Positions 49,902 to 59,573 of a stretch of DNA of 64,000 bases are shown here, one piece after another; positions within the stretch are counted from its first letter, which is position 1; each line of letters begins with the position of its first letter. The notes below the pieces were generated by a model. That model was not told where the DNA came from. It saw nothing but the letters and a program-made list of their open reading frames with translations, and did not search any database. The position numbers were made by a program, and so were the translations under genes. The DNA is from Fibrobacter sp. (lineage in GTDB: Bacteria > Fibrobacterota > Fibrobacteria > Fibrobacterales > Fibrobacteraceae). Where the stretch lies: assembly GCA_017526585.1 (NCBI GenBank), contig JAFXRC010000058.1:1-64000 (forward strand), in the 5' to 3' direction.

Positions 49902-52733
49902 ATGAAAACAGCTAATGTATCGAAGTTCTCCAAAAACGTCTGGCTGAATGCCGTCGTGAAGCAATCTCCTCTCACTGTATTTGCTTTAACATTTTTGCTC
50001 GCTGCCTGTGGCGAAGATGGAACAACGGAAAACATCACGCAAATCAACCAGATGGGCATGGATGTGGTTGCTTCCATAGATGACCTTCCTAAGTGCGAAA
50101 AGAGCAACGAGGGTGAGCAGGCTTTGGTGAAAGGAGAATCTTCGGTTCGTGTCTGCGTAGATGGCAAGTGGTTTGCGACGGCTTCAAACGGTGGCGATAT
50201 GCCTGACTTTTCTTGCTCCACCAAGGAACTGAAGGATAAAAGTGGATTAAAAATCATCTGCAACGGAGACAGCATCGGCGTGGTGTTGAATGGCTCAAAG
50301 GGTGCTGATGGCAAACAGGGAATTCAGGGGGAGAAGGGTTCCGATGGCACAAACGGAACGAATGGAAAGAACGGTGATGATGGTGCTGGTTGTGTCGTTA
50401 CGGAACAGACTGATTCCTATGTCAATATCAAGTGCGGTGACAAAAACTTAACTCTGAACTTGGGTGAGGGCGATGGCGCGGTGAGTGTCGATACTAGTGG
50501 ACTTGACTCCGAAAAGGTCGCCGTGTCGCTTGACACCTTGTCCGGCGTTTCGCAGAAGGGACCGTTCTTGAAGGGCTCTACGGTATTCCTGTACGAGCTT
50601 TCTGATGGTCGCACCCTCAAGCAGACGAACGGAAACTTTGTAAGTGAAATTATGAGCGATGACGGTCGTTTTGGATTTACGGCTCGTAATTTGATGAGTC
50701 AGTACGCCTTGATCATGGTGGATGGTAAGTACCGTAACGAAGTGACTGGTGATCCGACGACTACGACGATTCGCCTGCAGGCGTATACGGATGTGCTCAG
50801 TCGCAAAAAGGCAAATGTGAACTTGTTGACGCACCTAGAGAAGAACCGTGTGTATTACCTAGTAACGCAAGCAAAGAAGCGTTTCAAAGTGGCGAAACAC
50901 ATGGCTCAGATGGAAATCCTCGATGCATTCTATATCGATACGACGGGAATCAACAAGTCGTCGGAGGATTTGAATGTGTTCGGCGGTTCCGACGCGGATG
51001 CCGCCTTGCTTGCCATCTCCATCCTGTTGCAGCGGGATTCCAGCGAAACGGAGCTTTCTGTGTTGCTGACTGGAATGGCTAGTGACATGGAAAAGGACGG
51101 CCTGTGGAACGACTCTGCGAAGCGTGCTGAAATCGCTGAATGGGCGGCTACTATGGATTCTTCTTTTTCTGTATCGGAAAGTAAGCTAGATGAATTCCGT
51201 AGTCATGTGGAAGGCTGGGGGCTCGGCGACGGTAATGTTCCTGACTTTGAAAAGTATATCCGCAAGTTCTGGAGTAAAGAACTTGGTCTCGGCGTGTGCG
51301 ACGACAAGGATAATCCCATTGGAACGGTGAAAAATGTGTCGAACCCGAAGGCCTCCAAGTACTACGCATCGAGCTACTTTGATGCGAAGAACAAGGTTCG
51401 CTTCATCTGTGACGATGCAAGCCTTTCCAGGTGGCGTGCCGCGACAGATGTTGAGAAGGATACTTACCAGTGGGAAGCCGGTGAAGACGGTCAAATCAAG
51501 ACCGGCGATGTGACCAAGACCCAAAAGTACGACTACGATGGTGTCCTCAAGGCATGGCGCGACGCAACCCCGCAAGAAGCAGTGTTTGGCGGCTGCACCG
51601 AAGCCCTCGAGGCGGACTTGACTCACAATATTGGTAATTATGAAGGATCTTGGTATATATGCAAGAACCGTTGGTGGACGTGGATCGATGGTATTACGGC
51701 GGATACGCTGAACTGGGGCCAGTCAAAAGATGGCGATCTGAAGAAAGGAGACCACACAAATACATTCTACAAGTATGATGTAGCGTTGGGCGCATGGGTG
51801 ACGGCGACTCAAAACGATACGACGCTTGAGTTGAGGGGCTGTACCTCCAAACGCACCGGTGAAATTGACCAGAGTCCCACTAATGACATCTACTATGTGT
51901 GCAAGAATATGGATTGGCAGGAGGCTTTGGAAATCGACTACGACACCTACGGTGAGATGTGCTCCGCCGACAGTGTGGGCAAAATCGTAAGCGGCGTAGT
52001 GACAGTGACGAATAAGTACTACTGCACCGCAAATGGCTGGGTGAGCCTGATGGGTGGTTGGAGTTGGGATATCCCGAAGGAAGCTCGCCTGAACCCAGAA
52101 AAGGCCTACGGCGCCATGACCGACAGTCGCGACCATAAAGTCTACAAGACCATACAGATTGGCGACCAGGTGTGGATGGCGGAGAACCTGAACTATGCCG
52201 ACAGCAACAAGACTCCGAGTTTGTTGAAACGCAGCTGGTGCTACAACGACAATGCGGAAAACTGTGCGGTGGCGGGTCGACTTTATACCTGGGCTGCAGC
52301 GATTGACTCGGTGAAATTGGCGACCGATGCCGACAATCCGCAGGACTGTGGTTTGGGCAAAACTTGCACGCTCCCGGCGAAGGTTCAGGGCATTTGCCCG
52401 CCGGGCTGGCACCTACCGACGGAAACAGAATGGGAAACCCTGTTTGCTGTTGTAGGAGAGCTATCTACGGCTGGAAAAATTCTCAAGTCGCAGTCGGGGT
52501 GGAATAGTAACGGAAATGGTACAGATGCCTTAGGATTCTCGGCGCTCCCTGCTGGCATCAGGCAAGACGATGGGAGTTTCTTCGATGTTGGCAAAGAAGT
52601 GTACTTCTGGAGTTTAACAGAGTCCAGTAACGACCACGCGTTTAACATGTACTTGTTCAACGATGTTGATAATGTGAACTGGTACAACAACAATAAGGGC
52701 TATGGTTATTCAGTCCGTTGTCTCCAGGATTAA
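49902..52733 (+). CDS. FISUMP lipoprotein with collagen-like and repeat domains
   Basis: This 943-residue protein has an N-terminal signal with LLAAC (lipobox) and a collagen-like Gly-X-Y stretch of 11 triplets (residues about 131-163). Next comes a folded region (SQKGPFLKGSTVFLYELSDGRT) known from other Fibrobacter exported proteins, then three cysteine-bearing repeat units (about 490-740) with the pattern C...YYVCKN...W, and a C-terminal FISUMP domain (about 745-943) with AENLNYAD, GRLYTWAAAIDSVKLA and PPGWHLP. It is surface exposed. The GGAG site precedes the ATG. The next FISUMP gene follows after 34 bases. Confidence 0.85.
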   Translation: MKTANVSKFSKNVWLNAVVKQSPLTVFALTFLLAACGEDGTTENITQINQMGMDVVASIDDLPKCEKSNEGEQALVKGESSVRVCVDGKWFATASNGGDMPDFSCSTKELKDKSGLKIICNGDSIGVVLNGSKGADGKQGIQGEKGSDGTNGTNGKNGDDGAGCVVTEQTDSYVNIKCGDKNLTLNLGEGDGAVSVDTSGLDSEKVAVSLDTLSGVSQKGPFLKGSTVFLYELSDGRTLKQTNGNFVSEIMSDDGRFGFTARNLMSQYALIMVDGKYRNEVTGDPTTTTIRLQAYTDVLSRKKANVNLLTHLEKNRVYYLVTQAKKRFKVAKHMAQMEILDAFYIDTTGINKSSEDLNVFGGSDADAALLAISILLQRDSSETELSVLLTGMASDMEKDGLWNDSAKRAEIAEWAATMDSSFSVSESKLDEFRSHVEGWGLGDGNVPDFEKYIRKFWSKELGLGVCDDKDNPIGTVKNVSNPKASKYYASSYFDAKNKVRFICDDASLSRWRAATDVEKDTYQWEAGEDGQIKTGDVTKTQKYDYDGVLKAWRDATPQEAVFGGCTEALEADLTHNIGNYEGSWYICKNRWWTWIDGITADTLNWGQSKDGDLKKGDHTNTFYKYDVALGAWVTATQNDTTLELRGCTSKRTGEIDQSPTNDIYYVCKNMDWQEALEIDYDTYGEMCSADSVGKIVSGVVTVTNKYYCTANGWVSLMGGWSWDIPKEARLNPEKAYGAMTDSRDHKVYKTIQIGDQVWMAENLNYADSNKTPSLLKRSWCYNDNAENCAVAGRLYTWAAAIDSVKLATDADNPQDCGLGKTCTLPAKVQGICPPGWHLPTETEWETLFAVVGELSTAGKILKSQSGWNSNGNGTDALGFSALPAGIRQDDGSFFDVGKEVYFWSLTESSNDHAFNMYLFNDVDNVNWYNNNKGYGYSVRCLQD
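50292..50390 (+). repeat. Collagen-like (Gly-X-Y) tract
   Basis: Eleven in-frame GXY triplets (GSK GAD GKQ GIQ GEK GSD then GTN GTN GKN GDD GAG) form a short collagen-like stalk within the FISUMP lipoprotein. Confidence 0.8.
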
Positions 52734-52767
52734 CCATAGGTTCTAGCTTTCTGTGGGGTTAGTATTT

Positions 52768-53475
52768 ATGAGAAGTTTTTTAATTGCATTGGCAGTGATT
52801 GTTCTCTGCCTTATGGGTTGTGAAAGTACCGAAAATTCCCATAATGTATATGTAAAGGAACTTGTTTACGGCTCCTTTACCGATGAGCGAGATGGTCAAG
52901 TTTACAAGACGATAGTTATCGGTGAACAAACCTGGATGGTGCAAAATTTGAATTACGAGGTGGAGAATAGCTATTGCTATGCCGATGATTTAAAAATGTG
53001 TAAAAAATACGGTCGGCTTTATACCTGGGCTGCGGCGATTGATTCGGTGGCGTTGGCAAATGATGAAGATAATCCTTTGGATTGTGGCTATGATAAGGTT
53101 TGCGAAATTTTTGGCAACATTAAAGGTGTTTGTCCTGATGGCTGGCATTTGCCGTCGAAAGAGGAATGGGCCGCTTTGTTGGCTTTGGCGGGTGATGAAT
53201 CAGATGCATGCGTAGCCCTTAGGGCCACTAGAGAATGGAATGACTACGATGCGTATCCGGCTGCAACGAATGATTTAGGATTTTCTGCTTTTGCGGTATC
53301 CGGCAGAGATGATGAAGGCCACTTCGGTCAAAATGGTAGTATCACGCATTTTTTGAGTTCTTCCGATTTGTATTTGAAATTGGCTACGTGTGTTGTTTTG
53401 GATGCCTTTGGTAAAGCGAGAGTGGACAAGTGTTTTAAACATTATGCAATCTCTGTCCGCTGTATTCAGGACTAG
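52768..53475 (+). CDS. FISUMP lipoprotein
   Basis: This 235-residue protein is made of a lipoprotein signal (MRSFLIALAVIVLCLMGC) and one FISUMP domain (about 40-235), with KTIVIGEQTWMVQNLNY, GRLYTWAAAIDSVALA and PDGWHLPSKEEW. It is close in sequence to the C-terminal domain of the preceding gene (shared motif YTWAAAIDSV and the D-C-G spacing), so a tandem duplication is likely. A stop then a strong terminator follow. Its DNA is more AT-rich than that of its neighbours. Confidence 0.85.
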   Translation: MRSFLIALAVIVLCLMGCESTENSHNVYVKELVYGSFTDERDGQVYKTIVIGEQTWMVQNLNYEVENSYCYADDLKMCKKYGRLYTWAAAIDSVALANDEDNPLDCGYDKVCEIFGNIKGVCPDGWHLPSKEEWAALLALAGDESDACVALRATREWNDYDAYPAATNDLGFSAFAVSGRDDEGHFGQNGSITHFLSSSDLYLKLATCVVLDAFGKARVDKCFKHYAISVRCIQD

Positions 53476-53496
53476 ATTGTAGCCACTCTTGCACAA

Positions 53497-53522
53497 GAAA
53501 AGCCCCGCAGTGCGGGGCTTTT
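53497..53522 (+). terminator. Rho-independent terminator after the FISUMP pair
   Basis: AAAAGCCCCGC pairs with GCGGGGCTTTT around AGT. It is a perfect 11-bp stem with T run, close after the FISUMP stop. Confidence 0.9.
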
Positions 53523-53624
53523 AATGCTTTTAGATCCTGCTCCTTCGAACCTAACTCAACTAAGACACTAAAGTGTCTAGTTTCGTATATCGGCTTCGCT
53601 CAGGATGACAATTGCGGTCTCTGT

Positions 53625-53656
53625 GAGCAACAAAGCCCCTGGTATTAACTAGGGGC
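53625..53656 (-). terminator. Probable terminator of typA
   Basis: On the minus strand GCCCCT pairs with AGGGGC around a ten-base loop, then CTTTGTTG. The T run is weak. It lies about 60 bases after the typA stop. Confidence 0.45.
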
Positions 53657-53715
53657 GGTTGCGAGAGGACTGGCTCCAGAGTAAGGATTTTGCTGGTTTT
53701 AGCCAGTCCGGTCGT

Positions 53716-55548
53716 TTAGTCTTCTTCAGCAGGGCGCTTGGAGAGCTGCTTGCGCTTGATCGGGTCGAGCTCGGTCTTGCGGAGGCGCAGCACTTCGGGC
53801 GTGACTTCGATGCATTCGTCTTCGTTGATGAAGGTGACGCATTCTTCCAGGGTCATGCGGCGGTACGGGGTCAGCTGGATCATGTCGTCAGCGGACTTGG
53901 AGCGCATGTTGGTGAGATGCTTGCCCTTGGTGACGTTCACGGTAATGTCCACGTCGCGGTTGTGTTCACCCACGATCATGCCCGGATAAACTTCGGCGCC
54001 CGGTCCGATGATGAGGTAGCCGCGGTCTTCCAGGTTGGAAAGGGCGTAGCTGGCGGCTTCGCCCGGTTCTTTGGCGATAAGCACGCCGTTGATGCGGGTG
54101 GGAATTTCTCCCTTGTAGGGCTGGTATTCCTTGAAGAAGGACTGGGTCACGGCGTAACCCTTCGAGAGCGAGAGGAGCTTCGGGCGGATACCGATAAGGC
54201 CGCGGGAAGGAACGATGAATTCCAGGGACACGCGGTTGTTGTCGTCGGTGACCATGTTCACCATTTCGCCCTTGCGCTGTTGGATTTCCTGGATGCAGGC
54301 GCCGCTGAATTCGCTGGGGACTTCTACCTTGAAGTCTTCCACCGGTTCCAGGAGCTTGCCGTTCTCGTCGTTGTGGAAAATCACCTGGGGGCTTCCGATG
54401 GTGAATTCGTACAGTTCACGACGCATGTTTTCCACGAGGATGGTAAGGTGCAAAATGCCACGGCCCGAAACCTTGAAGGTAGAGGCGCCGTCCACCTTCT
54501 CGACGAGGAGGGCGGGGTCTGCCATGTGGGCACGTTCCAGGCGTTCCTGAAGCTGGTTACCCGTCATGAACTTGCCGCCGTACTTGCCTGCGAGAGGCGA
54601 GGTGTTCACGGTGAAAATCATGGAGATGGTGGGCGGGTCGATATGGATGCGGGGTAGGTGCTTCGGATTGTTCGCGGCGCTGATGGTATCGCCGATGTCG
54701 AAGGTGTCAAGCCCTGCAATGAGCACGATTTCGCCTGGACCGGCTTCGTCCACCGGCTTCGGGGTAAGGCCTTCGTAGCGCAGGATCTTCTGGGGGCGGA
54801 TGGTCTTCACGGTGCCGTCGGTAAAGGCCTGTGCGTAGGTCTGGTTCGGCTTGAGCACGCCCTGCTGCACACGGCCCACGGCCAAGCGGCCAAGGAAGGT
54901 GGAGTATTCAAGGGATGCAATCTGCAGGAGCGGTTCGGCGGCGGGGTCGCCCTTCGGGGCCGGAATGCGCTCGATAATCTTGTCCATGAGGATACTGAAG
55001 TCGCCGTCGGGGTCTTCCATCTCGGCCTTGCAGATGCCCTTGCGGCCGGAGCCGAACACCTTGTCGAAGTCCAGCTGTTCTTCGTTGGCGTCCAGTTCGC
55101 AGAAGAGGTCGAACACCTTGTCGAGGGCGCCGTGGGGGTTGCAACCGTCACGGTCGATCTTGTTCACCACGACGATTGGAATAAGTCCCATTTCAAGGGC
55201 TTTCTGGGTCACGAAGCGGGTCTGAGCCATGGGGCCTTCGAAGGCGTCCACCACCAGAATCACGCCGTCCACCGTACCCAGAACACGTTCCACCTGGCCA
55301 CCGAAGTCGGCGTGCCCCGGGGTATCCACGATGTTCACGCGGTAGCCCTTGTACATGACGCTGGTGTTCTTAGAGAGAATGGTAATGCCGCGTTCCCGTT
55401 CCAGGTTGTCGCTGTCCATTACGCGTTCGTTAACTTCTTCGCCTTCGTGGAAGGTTCCGCACTGCTTGAGAAGCTGGTCCACCAGGGTTGTTTTACCGTG
55501 GTCAACGTGGGCGATAATGGCGACGTTTCTGATTTTCGATTGATCCAT
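53716..55548 (-). CDS. typA: Ribosome-associated GTPase TypA/BipA
   Basis: This 610-residue translational GTPase has G1 [10 protein letters not shown]3 [11 protein letters not shown]4 NKID and the later EF-G-like domains, with a BipA C-terminal domain that includes [18 protein letters not shown] and [10 protein letters not shown]. TypA acts on the ribosome in stress and low-temperature assembly. Length and motifs are complete. It is divergent from the receiver-like gene; a TTTGCGCC-type spacer separates them. Confidence 0.95.
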   Translation of the reverse strand: MDQSKIRNVAIIAHVDHGKTTLVDQLLKQCGTFHEGEEVNERVMDSDNLERERGITILSKNTSVMYKGYRVNIVDTPGHADFGGQVERVLGTVDGVILVVDAFEGPMAQTRFVTQKALEMGLIPIVVVNKIDRDGCNPHGALDKVFDLFCELDANEEQLDFDKVFGSGRKGICKAEMEDPDGDFSILMDKIIERIPAPKGDPAAEPLLQIASLEYSTFLGRLAVGRVQQGVLKPNQTYAQAFTDGTVKTIRPQKILRYEGLTPKPVDEAGPGEIVLIAGLDTFDIGDTISAANNPKHLPRIHIDPPTISMIFTVNTSPLAGKYGGKFMTGNQLQERLERAHMADPALLVEKVDGASTFKVSGRGILHLTILVENMRRELYEFTIGSPQVIFHNDENGKLLEPVEDFKVEVPSEFSGACIQEIQQRKGEMVNMVTDDNNRVSLEFIVPSRGLIGIRPKLLSLSKGYAVTQSFFKEYQPYKGEIPTRINGVLIAKEPGEAASYALSNLEDRGYLIIGPGAEVYPGMIVGEHNRDVDITVNVTKGKHLTNMRSKSADDMIQLTPYRRMTLEECVTFINEDECIEVTPEVLRLRKTELDPIKRKQLSKRPAEED

Positions 55549-55633
55549 AATGGCTCTTTTGATTGACGTTTATTTTTGGGCGCAAATTTAGAAATTCTAA
55601 GCGATTATGGCAATGTTTTTGCCCCAGGTTTAC

Positions 55634-55641
55634 TATATTTG
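55634..55641 (+). promoter_or_regulatory. Putative -10 box TATATTTG
   Basis: It ends only seven bases before the ATG at 55649 and matches TAnnTTTG. A start of transcription at the usual spacing would leave almost no leader. Confidence 0.35.
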
Positions 55642-55648
55642 GGCTATT

Positions 55649-56104
55649 ATGGCAAAAGAATTCGACAATTTTGATGATGACGAAATGGACGAAGCCGCCC
55701 TCGAGAAGTTCGAATCCGAGGAAAGCTTAAACCAGACTCCCCAAATCCGCGACTACAGCGACCGCCGTATCCTGATTTGGGAAGAGGACGATTCCCATCG
55801 CGAGGCTTGTCTCGAAGTGCTCACCGACCTTTTGGTGGGTGCCACCATCAAGGCTGTAAAGACCGAAGCCGAGGCCCAGGAACAGCTCGAAAATGACGAT
55901 TGGGACACGTTCGTTGTCGATTTCTATACCGAAGGCGTTTCATCCAGCGAATTCATCAAGAACGCGAACAACTATCCGGGTTCGATTCTTGTTGCAATCA
56001 ACATGGGACCGCTGACTCTTTCCGAAGAGCGCGATCCCGTTCGTACGGAACTTCTGCGTAGGCTCTTCGATATCGAAAAAGCCAATACGCAGATTCACGC
56101 TTAG
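55649..56104 (+). CDS. Receiver-like protein, degenerate
   Basis: This 151-residue protein has an acidic N terminus (about 1-35) and a single domain like a response-regulator receiver. RRILIWEEDDSHREACLEVL gives the acid pocket, and TFVVDFYTEG offers the phosphoacceptor aspartate. The conserved lysine near the last strand is missing and the Thr/Ser position is altered (VAINMG), so normal phosphorylation is doubtful. There is no output domain. No partner histidine kinase is nearby. It is convergent with the LTD lipoprotein gene. Confidence 0.55.
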   Translation: MAKEFDNFDDDEMDEAALEKFESEESLNQTPQIRDYSDRRILIWEEDDSHREACLEVLTDLLVGATIKAVKTEAEAQEQLENDDWDTFVVDFYTEGVSSSEFIKNANNYPGSILVAINMGPLTLSEERDPVRTELLRRLFDIEKANTQIHA

Positions 56105-56110
56105 TTTTTC

Positions 56111-57352
56111 TTATTCACAGATGGAAACCGTCCCTGGAGTCGGTTTCCCGATGCACCACGCAGCGGAATCGCTGCGTGTTTTCCATGATTCAAGGAGCAG
56201 CTGCGTGCTGATGCCGTTCTTTGCGCTTGTGGGAACGACATTCGTGTGCACGGAGTCGGGGCTTGCCGAGTAGTAGAGCGAGTCGATGGTCTCTCCGTTG
56301 CACTTGAGGGCAATGCTGCTCTTGGTGCCCACCAGCGGCGTCCAGCCGTCGGTGTTGATGTACAGCGGGGGAGTATTTTCCTTGGAGACATCGCCTAGAA
56401 CAAGTGCCTGCCGCGGCGCAATCTCGCTGACTGTCAGCGGCATGTACTTTAGGGTCGTCGATGTGCCCGATGCAGAGATCCCTAGGGCGCAGTCGTCAAG
56501 AATCAGCGTGTCGAGACTTCCGTTGTAGATTTCGACGAATTCGTACTGCGAGCTGTCCTTGCTGTCGGGGCTTGCGAAGAATTCCGTTATTAGGATGTCT
56601 TCGGTCCTGGGGCTACGGTAGCTCGCCTTGAGTGGCACGGTCATTTCGAGTACGCGTTCTTCGGCGGCGCGTATCGATACCGAGACGGCGCTTCGGAGCG
56701 AGTTCAGCGTAAGAGTCGGCACGGGGCTGTCCTCGGTGAGCGTGAATTTGTCGGTTACCTTGTAGATTTCGTCACCGTCGCTGTTGAATAGCGTGATTTC
56801 TACATCGTATTCGCGGTTGAGCTTGAGCATTCCGCTCTTGAAGAGGAACCCTTCGGCGGTCTTTTCCATCGGGATTTCGTAGCGGTCGCTTCCCGAAGAA
56901 AGCGTCATGCGCCCGTCTGCGATTCCCGCGTCGTTTTTCAGCCCAAGCGGCACTTCGACATACACGAAGCCCACGACGGGGTGCATCTGGATATTCAAAT
57001 CGACGTTTGTGCCCGCTTCGAGCCTCGTCTCCAGTTCGCCGAGCTGCATCAGGGCGCCGTTCGCGTAGAGCTTCGCCTTAAATTTCCAGTTGTCGCTTGG
57101 GAACAGGTCCATGCTGAATGTTGGATTGTCGGCGGGACGGACATAGTGGAGCGTGTCGGTTCCGTAGCAGTATAGCACCAGGCTGTCGAGCAGCGGCGGG
57201 GTCTTGTAGGCGAGGCTGAGCGCGACCGATGCCGTGCCCGACTTGCCGATGGTTGCACTTGTTTCGTGGGAATCGCTGCCGCAGTTCCAGAGCGAAAGGG
57301 CGCACAGGAACGATGCGGCTATCTTGGCGTGTTTTTTCATCATAGGACTCAT
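56111..57352 (-). CDS. Lamin-tail-domain (LTD) lipoprotein
   Basis: This 413-residue protein has a lipoprotein signal (HAKIAASFLCALSLWNC) and a C-terminal LTD fold (about residues 268-400), with DILITEFFASPDS and EFVEIYNGSLDTLILDDCALG. Bacterial LTDs occur in cell-surface and nuclease proteins. The N-terminal part has beta-rich repeats of unknown type. A GGAGG site lies four bases before the first ATG. The gene begins 117 bases from the stop of the RF-like gene on the same strand. Confidence 0.8.
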   Translation of the reverse strand: MSPMMKKHAKIAASFLCALSLWNCGSDSHETSATIGKSGTASVALSLAYKTPPLLDSLVLYCYGTDTLHYVRPADNPTFSMDLFPSDNWKFKAKLYANGALMQLGELETRLEAGTNVDLNIQMHPVVGFVYVEVPLGLKNDAGIADGRMTLSSGSDRYEIPMEKTAEGFLFKSGMLKLNREYDVEITLFNSDGDEIYKVTDKFTLTEDSPVPTLTLNSLRSAVSVSIRAAEERVLEMTVPLKASYRSPRTEDILITEFFASPDSKDSSQYEFVEIYNGSLDTLILDDCALGISASGTSTTLKYMPLTVSEIAPRQALVLGDVSKENTPPLYINTDGWTPLVGTKSSIALKCNGETIDSLYYSASPDSVHTNVVPTSAKNGISTQLLLESWKTRSDSAAWCIGKPTPGTVSICE

Positions 57353-57469
57353 GATACCTCCATTTGGTTGAGTGGTCCTATGTACTAATACGCCGGTGCG
57401 AAAGATAATGTGGAATTTTACCCCTCTTTTTTCAAAGGGAATCGCGTAAAATTTTATTTAGAGATGGTT

Positions 57470-57934
57470 CTATTTCAAAGGCTTTTTGCCGTTTTCCTTG
57501 CGGTTGCCCTGCAGCTTGGTGGCGCATGCCTTGTCTTGTCGTAAAATTTTCACGAGCGCGCTCGGAGTCAAGTTGAACGCCGCCGCGGCTGCCTTGGTAT
57601 CGCCCGCCTTGGTAGCCATAATGTCGAACACGTGCGCCACGAACAGCGGAAAGAGCGCGTTGCTCGGTTGCAGATGCCCGTTGCTTCCGGGAAAGGAAAT
57701 TTCGGGGTTTGCAGGGGCTTCGCGGACTTGCAGGGCGAGCGCCATTTGCATTCGGTGCAGTGCATGCACCTTGTTTTCGTGGGCGGATCTCGCTTCGCAG
57801 GCTTTGATTTCTAAATTGAATTCCCGAAGGGTGAGCAATACTCCCGTATTGGTCTTGTTGCGGTGTTGTCCGCCGGGACCGGATCCCTGGTACCCTTTCA
57901 GGGAGCAGGCGCGGAGCAGCTCGTCCAAAGTCAT
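57470..57934 (-). CDS. GGQ-domain peptide chain release factor-like protein
   Basis: This 154-residue protein carries the peptidyl-tRNA hydrolysis motif in YQGSGPGGQHRNKTNTGV but lacks the stop-codon-reading domains of RF1/RF2. The C terminus has a helix-turn-helix-like segment (DTKAAAAAFNLTPSALVKIL) and a basic tail (NRKENGKKPLK), as in other free-standing GGQ proteins. It probably rescues stalled ribosomes, by analogy with ArfB. The start is uncertain: ATG 57934 fits the family; an alternative at 57958 overlaps the divergent gene. Confidence 0.75.
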   Translation of the reverse strand: MTLDELLRACSLKGYQGSGPGGQHRNKTNTGVLLTLREFNLEIKACEARSAHENKVHALHRMQMALALQVREAPANPEISFPGSNGHLQPSNALFPLFVAHVFDIMATKAGDTKAAAAAFNLTPSALVKILRQDKACATKLQGNRKENGKKPLK

Positions 57935-57952
57935 TCTCAAGTAGGTATCGCG

Positions 57953-58675
57953 ATGCATGTACTGAAAAATAAAATAGTTGTGGTGCTTTCGTCGGTTGCC
58001 TTGGCTGCGTTGGCCTGCCTAGGCGGTTGTGCGGGGTCGTCCGACCAGTCGCAGGTGAAGGAATCTGCCGAAGTCAAGGACGCCAAGGTTCAGGACCGTG
58101 AACAGGACAAGCAGAAGATGCTTGAAGACATGTTCCATAACTTCCTGATGGCGATTCGCGAAGATACGCCTGCCGACGAGCTGTACGCGATGCTCACGGA
58201 TTCTTCGGAATACTGGCTGGATACGCTGGAACACCATGCGCGCATCTATGGCCCTGAAGAGCTGGATACCTGCCAGTTCTATGAAGCCTATTCCATTTTG
58301 CTTTACCGTCTCTACGAACGCGAACACCTGTGGCAGGTTCCCGAAGATCGCATGCTATGGCTTTATTTGTCGAAGGCGGGGGTCATCCATAACTTCACCA
58401 AGCTGAAGCTTGGACCGATGAAGGTGAAGAACGACCGCGGAAGCATTGGTCTTGCGCAGAGCCCCGAAGTCCCCATCATGATTTTCGAGTGGGACGACAA
58501 GGCTTGGAAACTGGATCTTGTAGAAACGATTCCCTTGATTACGAAGGGTGTCGAGGCAATTGCACTCAAGAAGAGCTGGAGCCACAAGAAACTTGCCCTC
58601 TACTGGCTTGACCGCGAATACCACATGCAATACACGAGGCTCGACGATTCCCTTTGCGAACCTATCGGATTTTAG
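57953..58675 (+). CDS. Lipoprotein in the PorU operon, unknown function
   Basis: This 240-residue protein has a lipoprotein signal ending in ACLGGC and a helical body (residues about 40-110 with many E, D and L, e.g. MLEDMFHNFLMAIRED). No family is recognised. It is followed after 6 bases by the next gene, and that by the PorU-like gene, all on the same strand, so a role in or near type IX secretion is plausible. Its ATG shares ATGCAT with the opposite-strand reading frame. Confidence 0.6.
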   Translation: MHVLKNKIVVVLSSVALAALACLGGCAGSSDQSQVKESAEVKDAKVQDREQDKQKMLEDMFHNFLMAIREDTPADELYAMLTDSSEYWLDTLEHHARIYGPEELDTCQFYEAYSILLYRLYEREHLWQVPEDRMLWLYLSKAGVIHNFTKLKLGPMKVKNDRGSIGLAQSPEVPIMIFEWDDKAWKLDLVETIPLITKGVEAIALKKSWSHKKLALYWLDREYHMQYTRLDDSLCEPIGF

Positions 58676-58681
58676 CAATCC

Positions 58682-59563
58682 ATGATGAAATTTTTTAGCG
58701 CAATTCTGTTGTTTCTTGCCGTTGCGGTTTGCGCGGCTCCAGTAAAAAAGACTGCTCCGTACACTGCTGGTTCGGCAAAGGTCGTGGGTGCAGTCGAATC
58801 CAAGGCTGCGTTTAGCGGTGATCGCCTTTTTGCAGTACTCGATTCGGTGGGCGGTGCCGGCACATGGATGGAATGGGATGTCAACGGAATCAAGGACCCT
58901 TCTCTGATGGATGTCCTGGACCCGATGCTCAAGGGGGCAAATAAGCCCGAAATGGTGTGGGTCGTTACGGAACGTTCTAAACCCCTAGTGGCGGTTCTTT
59001 TGCCTAAGGGTTCCGGCGAGGTGATACTCTTCTACGAGCTGAGCTCGCTGAATGCAAAACCGGAGCCGCTTTCGATCAATCCGGTGCTGAGCCCCGATGT
59101 AGTCCTTCGCGATTACAGACAAATTTCCGAGACGGAATATGTGCATCGTGACAAGGAAAATCTGAAGGTGAAACTGACGCCCAGGGGAATGCGCTTTACT
59201 TACGAGAAAAAAGGCGAAGAGCCTCTCCGCATGGAAAGCGATTATGTCACGAAGACCTTTGCTGAAAAACAGTCGATTCTTCGCGACTACGAAGACTATT
59301 TCAAGTACGAATACTCGCTGATGTTGCGCGCTTTCGTGCAGTCGACCCGCAGCATTTTCAACTGGCAGGCATGGCACTGGTATATGCCCGAATGGAACGC
59401 GAAGTTCTTGATGAGCCGTCGCGAATTGGATGCTATCCTGGTTCGGGGTGTTGCGCCTTCGATGTTTACGCTTTTTAAGGCAAAAACAGTTCGCGGCGAA
59501 ACTGTCGAATTCAGGTGCAATGGAAATGGCTTCTGGGAGTTGGAAGTAATTGGGCTCGAATAG
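58682..59563 (+). CDS. Exported protein in the PorU operon, unknown function
   Basis: This 293-residue protein has a signal peptide (FFSAILLFLAVAVCA) and a beta-rich body (PLVAVLLPKGSGEVILFYEL, VELSS-type strands) with a helical C-terminal region rich in aromatics (SIFNWQAWHWYMPEWNAKFL). No family is recognised. It lies between a lipoprotein and PorU in one operon. An ATG one codon later is an equally likely start. Confidence 0.6.
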   Translation: MMKFFSAILLFLAVAVCAAPVKKTAPYTAGSAKVVGAVESKAAFSGDRLFAVLDSVGGAGTWMEWDVNGIKDPSLMDVLDPMLKGANKPEMVWVVTERSKPLVAVLLPKGSGEVILFYELSSLNAKPEPLSINPVLSPDVVLRDYRQISETEYVHRDKENLKVKLTPRGMRFTYEKKGEEPLRMESDYVTKTFAEKQSILRDYEDYFKYEYSLMLRAFVQSTRSIFNWQAWHWYMPEWNAKFLMSRRELDAILVRGVAPSMFTLFKAKTVRGETVEFRCNGNGFWELEVIGLE

Positions 59564-59573
59564 CTAATTTTGC

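Noticed and set aside
53590..53609. CGGCTTCGCTCAGGATGACA as a specific regulatory site
   Set aside because: It resembles a common intergenic sequence found in many genomes; nothing here supports a role.
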